A stretch of 64,000 bases of DNA from Certhia americana (Eukaryota; Chordata; Aves; Passeriformes; Certhiidae): the NCBI GenBank assembly GCA_018697195.1, contig JAGMWU010000056.1:248001-312000 (forward strand). Reading direction: 5' to 3'. Made by a program: the position numbers and the translations under genes. Position 1 is the stretch's first letter. Each line of letters starts with the position of its first letter. Of the stretch, positions 57,201 through 64,000 are shown one piece after another. Under the pieces are notes generated by a model. It saw nothing but the letters and a program-made list of their open reading frames with translations, was not told the DNA's origin and ran no database searches.

Positions 57201-60200
57201 CGCATTTGTGATTTGGCTACTCTCCCCTTACACCAAGGGCTCCAGTGTCCTCTACAGGAAGTTTGTGCACCCAACGCTCTCCAATAAGGAGAAGGTACTT
57301 GCTTGTTGTTGGAAGATAATGACCTGTCTGGTAACTGGCTGACTTCTAATTCAGTTATGCCACAATAAAAACTGGCCTTAGTGAATGTAGAATGATTCTG
57401 AGTCTGACAGTGATGTCATACTGCAGCTTACTGAAGATTGCAGTGTAGCCAATAGTTTGCCTAATGCTTAGAAAGCGTGTTTGGCTAACCCAGTGTCATG
57501 AGCCCTTATAGTCACTGTCAGAAGTTAAGCCTTTTGAATCACAATAGGAGCAGCATGTTCTGTAGCCAGTATGTTTTTTCACATTGTTGGTACAAGCAAC
57601 TGCTTTGTTTCAGTTGTTATAGTTTGGAAATAGCATACCGTAATTTAAAGTTGCATTTACACGCCTTCTGTAATTAGCAGAGAAACTTGAGTTATGCGAT
57701 CAATGACACCTGATGCTAGTAGCCTGAAAAAAGTGTCCAGATGAGCTTTGTGGTTTCAAGGGTGATGATGGGGAAACTTTGATCATGTTTGTAATGAGCA
57801 GCTAAATGCCGTGTTCCATGTTGCATTCCTAGGAAATTGATGAATACATTACTCAGGCTTGTGACAAGAGCTATGAAACCATGATGCGAGTTGGCAAGAG
57901 AGGGTTAAACCTTGCTGCCAATGCAGCAGTTACTGCAGCTGCAAAGGTAATGCAATGCCTTCTGTAACATTCCGGAATTCTTCAGCAGTTTATTTTTGTT
58001 ACCAGCAGTTAGGTGTTGCGGGTCTGTTAGGGATACTAGTACTTGTTTAGCACCAACCTACTTTTTCTTCCTTCCAGTTTGCCCTGCAGTTAATCCCATT
58101 CTTTGACTACAAAAAGTAGAGGGGGAGTGGAATGGATTTTATGTTAACCTCTTAGTTGTTGTTTTTGGGAGCATATATTTTCCCTTCTCTGTTTTTTTCA
58201 GAGTACCCTAGAGGGGAATAGGGCACCTTTGCTCCTCTTCTGAATGAATGATCCTATGTGAGATGATCTTGGTGAGGTGCCTTTCACCCTAATTTTATGT
58301 CCTCTTAGGGCCAGGGAGTTTTGTCTGAGAAGCTTCGAAGTTTCAGCATGCAGGATCTCACTCTGATCCGAGATGAAGATACTGTGCATATGAGAAGCTG
58401 TGATCCACAGCTGCACCACTCTGGTGCGAGTCTTCTGGAAACTATTGATGACTCAGGTACAGAGCACCTGTCTCACCCATTGTATGAGACCTTGGATGGT
58501 GAGCCAGGAGGGCTTCCCTGAGCCTCTGAGGTCTCAGAAAGGAGTACAAGATTGTAAATTACCTGGGAGAAGTTGCATTGTTTTCCCTAGAGCCATCTCA
58601 CTTAATATACATCCCTGTACTTATGCCATTATCATTATTCAGGATTGTTCATATCTCTCTGTCATGCATTCCTTGAGGATAGGCCATTTTAAGCCTCATG
58701 AGATTCTTTAAAAGTATTTGCTAAAACTTGCGTTCTTATTCCTTAGCTTCCTGTTACTCCTCAGGAGAGGAGAGCAGTGTAGCACATCGGTCTAATGGAA
58801 CCCCGTCAGATACTAGAACAGACCCATCAGATGAAGATGCAGGAGACAAACTTCCTAAACGTACCCAGAGCCTCAAAACTCCTAAAAAGGTGATGAAAGC
58901 TGAAGTGAGTTGGTGTATAGATAATTTCCAGCACTGACATTGATTAGTGAGCTTGGTTGGAAGGCTCTAGCTTTATAGTCTCAGCATTTAGAAGCTGTAT
59001 ATATAAATTTTGTTGGACTGTCCTTGCTAGTTGAGTCCTACATCAGAGGACTTGTTGTCTACTTGCTATACTTGTCTCTAGCTTTTGCATTTTTATCATG
59101 CCTGTAAGCCTCTGTCATAGGCCAGAACCCAGCTTTTCTTTCGTTTGGATTTTGTGTTGAAGGGTGGAGCATTAGATATTTTTAACGTGTTTTGTTGACA
59201 ATATCCTCTCTTGTCTGCTATAGTCTGAATATATAATGGTGACATTTATCCCTGTGACAGCCACTTTCTCTTCATGTAAATGTAGCAGTTGTGTAGCTGT
59301 AAATGTAGCATTAGTACCCTCTTAGGCATCCCTTGACTTTTGCACATTATGGGGGATTACACCACTCCCCACCTACTCCATTCCTGGAGTTTTTTCTTGA
59401 AGTTTGAGTAACTAGTGATTGTTCAGTTGTCTTCTTATGTTCACGTGATGATCCAAGGTATTTACAGCCATTCAGATGGGACATGAGATGCCTGATTTCT
59501 CATTATTAAAATAAGCCATACATGGAAGTAAATGCAGTGGTGTCCAAAAATCATTTCAGCTTAGCAGTCTTTTTTTCCGGTGTGTTTTGTAGAAAATGCT
59601 TTTTGAGGTGTGGCTTTTCCAGGTCTTGATACTTACTTGAGTATTTCTTATGGTTTGATGTGTGCATGATAAAAATGCTTCTCCCTTTATGACGTTTGGA
59701 TCCTATTTGCTTGATTCAACTGAGGCTTCTAATGTTATTTTTATCTAAGATAATGAATGCTCTATAACTGACTCACATTGTCGAGCTATTCAGGCTAAAT
59801 ATTAAATAGTTTGAAGGAAAGTAATTGCTTAGAGCATGCTTTTAAGTTGTACTGTTAACCTGATTTTACAGTGTATGGGAAACCTTTGCATGTGCTTAAG
59901 TGCTCCTTGTAATTGAATCACAGAAGAATTCAGAGATCCCCTCCAACCTCAATTAATCTGGTTCAAACTCACTGCTTGTGTAGAGCCAGTTCCAGGTTCA
60001 AGGTGGCTTTTGCTGTTCTCCAAGGATGGACATTTGTGTCCAAAGATGCATTTTAACTCAGATCTTTCTGTGGCTTATTTCTGAGTTGACCCCTCTTCTT
60101 TCTTGTCTACTGTATTAGACAGTAGCAGGGAAACAAGAGGCTCAAAATTTGAGTCAAAGCTTCCTAGTGAGGACTTTGCAAAGTGAAATTGTGAAAAGGC

Positions 60201-60905
60201 AGAAAGAACTCTTCTGCGCCGTTTATTGTGAATACAGAAATACTGTTAAAGCCTTTTGCAGGCATATTGGGTTTTATGCTCAGATTGTTGGATCTTTGGG
60301 TCAGATGTAGGACTTGTAGGAGGTCTTTGACTGAGATCTCTGAGATTGCCAGCCAGGGGCTGAATGCATCATAGATGAATGAATGTGCCCTTCTTGCCAA
60401 TGTCTAGAATGAAAGACATAGAAGTAGAGTGTGCAAATTAGTTCAGGATGTTTCTACAGCTTTCAGAGAACTGCACTGGTGATGGAAGTTAAGAAGCAGA
60501 AAAGTTAGAGCAGTGTAATGTTATGTGAATGTTACCAGTTAGAAATAGTGAGTTTAACCTTTTGTTTGGACAGCTGGCTTTGATTTTACTACTGTACATA
60601 TGCTGTCTTATAATGTCTTCTCCCGGTTGCTATTTGATGGATATGTTGAGTGATTTGTTTAATGAAAAGAAAGGAATGGTTAAATAGCCTTTTGAGACAA
60701 CAGATTACATTAATAGGGTCATGTTGTAGTTGTGTTGTCCTATTTTCACTCTGCATTCTTGCATCTTTCTGTTAGACATTTAGATGTTAAAATAAACTAG
60801 CCTAAGATGCCTCTTTTTCTTTCTCCTCAGCTTCCAGTGAGAAGTGTAAAAGCCCGCCCTAAGAAGAAAGCTGCTGGCTCTCTTGCTTCTGGCGAGTCAT
60901 CCTAA
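51234..60905 (+). CDS. REEP2: REEP2, receptor expression-enhancing protein 2 (eight coding exons)
   Basis: A TB2/DP1/HVA22-family protein of the REEP1-4 group. These proteins insert hairpins into the endoplasmic reticulum membrane, curve it and bind microtubules; REEP2 also helps some taste and other G-protein-coupled receptors and is linked to hereditary spastic paraplegia in people. Joined segments: 51234-51265, 51633-51705, 55675-55751, 57174-57294, 57833-57946, 58309-58456, 58747-58904, 60831-60905, 265 residues (279 if the later exon 6 donor at 58498 is used; human about 252). All junctions are AG/GT and in phase. The start ATG has a strong context (GCCGCCATGG). Two hydrophobic hairpin regions fill residues 1-90, followed by an Ala-rich amphipathic helix, the [19 protein letters not shown] block typical of REEP1/2, an acidic linker and a basic C terminus. 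The position after KDM3B on the same strand agrees with human 5q31. Confidence 0.95.
51633..51705 (+). CDS. REEP2: REEP2 exon 2
   Basis: 73 nt encoding [20 protein letters not shown] then VKEY, the invariant family signature after the first hydrophobic stretch. Acceptor TCTTCTCCTAG, donor GTGAGT. Followed by a 4 kb intron. Confidence 0.95.
51706..55674 (+). other. REEP2: REEP2 intron 2
   Basis: 4 kb. It leaves the CpG island within 150 bases and becomes AT-rich. The one recognisable element is a minus-strand LINE RT fragment near 53.7-53.88 kb. A 127-codon open frame at 52750-53133 lacks homology I can name. Confidence 0.65.
53660..53880 (-). mobile_element. LINE reverse-transcriptase fragment (CR1-like), minus strand
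   Basis: The minus-strand frame reads [20 protein letters not shown] then [20 protein letters not shown]. This matches the RT pattern VTSGVPQGSVLGPVLF...FADDTKL of CR1-group LINEs, with the catalytic ADD changed to AED. Only about 220 bases are recognisable. Confidence 0.7.
55675..55751 (+). CDS. REEP2: REEP2 exon 3
   Basis: 77 nt encoding [20 protein letters not shown] then DIVLS, the second hydrophobic hairpin. Acceptor TGCTCTTTTGCAG, donor GTGAGT; the Trp codon is split 2/1 with exon 4. Confidence 0.95.
57174..57294 (+). CDS. REEP2: REEP2 exon 4
   Basis: 121 nt encoding [20 protein letters not shown], then [16 protein letters not shown] and NKEK. It has an 18-T polypyrimidine tract upstream and a GTACTT donor. 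It completes the TB2/DP1/HVA22 domain. Confidence 0.95.
57833..57946 (+). CDS. REEP2: REEP2 exon 5
   Basis: 114 nt, phase 0-0, encoding [20 protein letters not shown] then [18 protein letters not shown], an amphipathic Ala-rich helix. Residue 10 of the exon is Cys where human has Arg (QARDKS). Donor GTAATG. Confidence 0.94.
58309..58456 (+). CDS. REEP2: REEP2 exon 6
   Basis: 148 nt encoding [20 protein letters not shown] then RDED and a variable linker to ETIDDS. Two donors share the same phase: CAG/GTACAG after 58456 and ATG/GTGAGC after 58498. The first gives a linker closer to human length; the second fits donor consensus better. Both may be used. Confidence 0.85.
58747..58904 (+). CDS. 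REEP2: REEP2 exon 7
   Basis: 158 nt encoding a Ser-rich, acidic linker (SGEESSVAH..., [20 protein letters not shown]) ending KVMKAE. Acceptor TTATTCCTTAG, donor GTGAGT. A second in-phase donor, AAAAAG/GTGATG, lies 15 bases earlier (after 58889). Confidence 0.9.
58905..60830 (+). other. REEP2: REEP2 intron 7
   Basis: 1.9 kb, AT-rich; contains a short minus-strand CR1 end near 59.92-60.06 kb and otherwise nothing recognised. Confidence 0.6.
59915..60060 (-). mobile_element. CR1 3'-end fragment, minus strand, in REEP2 intron 7
   Basis: Starts AATCACAGAAGAATTCAGAG...CCTCCAACC, continues to TCTCCAAGGATGGACA; these resemble the inverted CR1 3' end (tcacagaat...ttggaaaag...ctccaaggatggagac). Diverged and short. 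Confidence 0.55.
60831..60905 (+). CDS. REEP2: REEP2 exon 8 (last coding exon)
   Basis: 75 nt encoding [20 protein letters not shown] then GESS and TAA (60903-60905). The basic KARPKKK core matches the human C terminus (KTRPKKK). Acceptor CTTTCTCCTCAG. Confidence 0.93.
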   Translation, partial: LPVRSVKARPKKKAAGSLASGESS

Positions 60906-61580
60906 GGCGACCTCCCCCCCAGCACCTGTCTTTGTCCTGGGATTTGCCTTTTGCTTTTATGGGGAAACTCTCCAAAGGAAGGGAGCTGAGATTCTTGTAT
61001 ATAACAGATACTGCTTTACTGGAGCTCATTCCAAGGCAAGGGGGAGGCTGGGATTCAGAAAGCAGAGTAGAGGATACAACTCCTCAGGAATTTTCTCCTT
61101 TTCATCTCTCTGTCGGAGGGAATGCTGATATGTGTGTACATAGCCAGTTGCTTTGGAATTCCCATTGTATAACTCTAGTTACAATCTTTGCTGGAAAAAC
61201 TGACTAGGGTTAGAGACATCCATTGCACAGAAGCTGTGAAAAATAATAGACACTGGAGTTCCATAGGGTGGTTGGCTCTCTAAAATGTCTTATCTTGCTC
61301 TGGGTATTCTCCTGCAGCTGTGTGTTGTTAAGAAGTGCCCACCATGAGCCGTGTTCTTTAAGAATGGACTGTTCCTGATATGTCCATCGCCTTTGAGAAA
61401 GTGACTGAAGTGATCTATACTGGGTGGTTTTGAACATAAAGGACTGGCTCATGGGAGGTATATGCCAGATTCCCATTACTTGTACTGGAAGATAAAGAGA
61501 TTGGTATTTATTTTATTTTTTCTGGAAGGTGAAGGGAGATAATTGGGAAAACTAATAAAGGAAATGTGATATTACATGCA
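60906..61580 (+). other. REEP2: REEP2 3' untranslated region
   Basis: About 0.67 kb from the stop codon to just past AATAAA at 61554-61559. No coding potential. A longer 3' end cannot be excluded. Confidence 0.6.
61554..61559 (+). promoter_or_regulatory. REEP2: Likely REEP2 poly(A) signal AATAAA
   Basis: First canonical hexamer after the REEP2 stop, in an AT-rich context; the downstream GT-rich element is weak (GAGTAGGTAAGAGTGTTGAG). Confidence 0.55.
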
Positions 61581-64000
61581 CATTACATGATGGAGTAGGT
61601 AAGAGTGTTGAGAAGGAAAGTTTGGCATTTCTAAGATTTTGGCTCTTTTTGAAACTGCTTGAATTTTATTTCAGGTTCTAATGCTCACTTTGACTCCTAT
61701 GAGAGCATCAGAATGAGGTGAGTCCCATTCAGTAGGTCCCATGCGTTTTTGTGGCAAGCATACTCGCTTTGCCATTTAGTGGTTGAACTCATGTCATTGT
61801 TTTGCTTGTTACTTCAGACAAATTCTTTTATTCTAGCAGATGTCTGGGGAAAATCTGTCTCACAATAGTCTGCGGACATATTTGAGAATTTCAGAAGCCC
61901 TCACCTCTCAGCTTTAGGAGGGTCAATCCTCAGGACCTGAGAACAGAAACAGTTGATTTATTAATAGTTAAATTCCACTAACTTCAGGATTTCATTTATG
62001 GGGGATAAAAAGTAGGGACTAGGGCACAACACTGTGATTAATCAGTCCTCTTGCTTTATCCTGGTGCAAGCCTTGCACAGATTTTCTGTCTGACATGTGC
62101 CGTGTTTATCAGCATCCTGAGACTTGAGCAATACTAAACACTTGGGACAGAAAACTGCAAGGAGTGTATAATATGTATTCTGGGAGTGAAATTGCAGAGC
62201 TGCAGAGAAAATTTGCATCATGCCAAGCCATACTAATCTCTTGAACGTTGTTAAGGGGAGATCCCCTGTACACATGCCAGTTGAGTCAATGAAATTTATG
62301 AGATTTATGAGTAGGGTTCTTGTTATCAAGATCTATAATGAAAGTGCACCATTATAGACATGGGTGTCTGAATGAATACTTGATGCTCTTAATTTTCACT
62401 GAAATTAGTTATCAAAGGGTCCTGGCTCCTACACGTGGGTGTTTGTGTCCCATACTTTTGCTGTCATGTTTCTGAAGTTACAGTGAGTTCTTCACAGAGC
62501 CCAGTATTTTGCTGTTGACAAGGTAGAGAAGCACTTCTACCACTAATGCTCCACAAGTATTCCTGTCCTAGAGAATAGCCTTTGAAAAGTTTATGAAGTT
62601 GAAGATTAGGACTGAAGTTTTTTCTTGTTTCCCATTGTCTTGGTAGCAAATTGTTTGCTGTTAAATTGACCAGTTATTTCAGGAAGCCAGTTAAGTTGGG
62701 TTTACTATTTTTTGTAGCTTTTAAAAATTTAAACTTTACAGTCCATGTTAGAAACCTGTATCGGGTCAGAAATACTGGTCCTAAATTACCCACAAGGCCT
62801 TATCCAGAAGCCAGTAGAAAATCCTTGATTTGGTTCTGAGTTTCACAAAAAACCCACAATTATTTTGATCTTCTTTAGTTTATTTGCAAACTTCATATTC
62901 ATGTCTTACTAGCACATGCAAATGCATGTTCTGAAGCAGGAATACTTTCTGTTTCCAAAAGAAATTCCTCTCTCCAGACAACAGGTAAAAATCTTTCATG
63001 GTTATGTGGAAGATCCAGCTATGAGGAGTTGCTGTCCTAGATTTTTCTGTACCGAGCAAGAGATAGCCATTGTTCTCTGTATACCAAGTATGTCTATAAA
63101 CATATTTCTTGACTTTTTTTTAAATTAAAATTTTGCATGGGAAATTATTTAGGTAAATCATTGTGAGGTACTTGATTTGGAAATCAAGACCTCCCTTTGT
63201 GCTGGTCTTCCTGCCCTTTCCTTGTGCGTGCACTGTGATGGTCTACGATTACTAGGTTTCCACAGAGTGACTTTCCAGAATCTTCTCTAGAATCTATTTA
63301 TTTGTAGTGGCTTTTCTGCTTTGAAGCACAGGAAGAATTTCTGAAGATTCAGTTCTGGTATTTGGATTTATCTTTGTCTTCCTGAACTGGTCCTGTGCTA
63401 CGTAGCTTTGACCTAGCATTGATGCTTGATGTCATTAGCTTGTGGGTAAATTTGGGTCAGTTTTAATCTGAATTTTGTTTATACCAGGGAACTGGCTTTT
63501 GGTTGCAGGAGTGAGTCTACAGTAGAGTCAGGGACTATCTAGTGTGCGATACAAAGCTGATGATGTCAAGCAGCGGAACTTACCCAGAGCAAGAGCAATG
63601 TTTTAGCACGGATACTGTTTTTTCCTTCTAGTACAAATGTGACTGCTAGATTGTGCTTTGCTTGATTAAAGCCACTGCAGATCTACCACCACCCACGTGA
63701 CCTCTTAGTGAGTTTCTAGATATAGTTCTACATTGGATGGCACTGTCTTGTGTAGAAATTCTCTTGTTAACGGGAACGCTGAATGTGCTGTTTTGATAAA
63801 ATGCTTTTATCAGCTGCTGTTCGGTGTTTTCAGCAGGAAATGCTGGAATGTAGTTTCTCTTCAGTATCATCTGTGGGCTTCATTATGCAATTAAGCAAAT
63901 GGTTAAATCTTCACCCAGCAGTAGAACCTGTTGTGTTCGGTAAATATTTAGAGCCTTTTCCTAATATGCCTGGCCTCAGAGAGAAGTGCAGTAAGAGAAA
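61581..64000. other. Downstream flank of REEP2
   Basis: 2.4 kb with no gene or repeat I can name. One 43-nt block at 61675-61717 has exon-like borders. In human the next gene on this side is EGR1, which is not reached here. Confidence 0.55.

Larger units (their letters stand above)
55752..58308 (+). other. REEP2: REEP2 introns 3-5
   Basis: Introns 55752-57173, 57295-57832 and 57947-58308. No repeat family recognised. Intron 5 contains an exon-like segment at 58078-58119 with its own stop codon. Confidence 0.6.

Overview
The window is a vertebrate nuclear sequence, almost certainly from a bird. Its genes have short exons with GT/AG introns and are AT-rich outside one CpG island. The interspersed repeats are mostly CR1-type LINEs plus one LTR of a kind typical of avian genomes. 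The species cannot be fixed from the sequence alone.

Two protein-coding genes lie head to tail on the + strand. (1) KDM3B, the JmjC histone H3K9 demethylase, fills 1-46,470. Its first coding exon is upstream of the window. All 23 later coding exons (called exons 2-24, from 2,414 to 45,189) could be placed with consistent splice phases, giving 1,683 complete codons and a stop. The C6-type zinc finger (exon 11), the LxxLL motif (exon 15) and the Fe(II)-binding H-x-D...H set of the JmjC domain (exons 20 and 22) are intact. (2) REEP2, an ER-shaping TB2/DP1/HVA22-family membrane protein, runs from a CpG-island promoter at about 50.9-51.85 kb through eight coding exons (51,234-60,905) to a poly(A) signal at 61,554. 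KDM3B followed by REEP2 on the same strand matches the order I know from the human 5q31 region, so synteny supports both calls.

Repeats are concentrated in KDM3B introns 12, 15 and 16. Intron 12 holds a decayed CR1 copy of about 4 kb on the minus strand, interrupted by a CR1 3' fragment on the plus strand. Intron 15 has two CR1 remnants. Intron 16 has a 2.3 kb plus-strand CR1 and a minus-strand retroviral LTR that carries a (TC)n(AC)n microsatellite. Smaller CR1-like pieces are in KDM3B intron 23 and REEP2 introns 2 and 7. The intergenic stretch (about 46.5-50.9 kb) and 61.6-64 kb hold no gene I recognise.

I found no new biological system. The observations most worth checking are: possible alternative splicing of REEP2 (a short alternative terminal exon and an alternative donor); an open extension of KDM3B exon 8 into its intron; a 49-bp near-identical repeat present in introns 12 and 14; a 22-base C homopolymer close to an exon; and an unassigned 43-nt exon-like block after REEP2.
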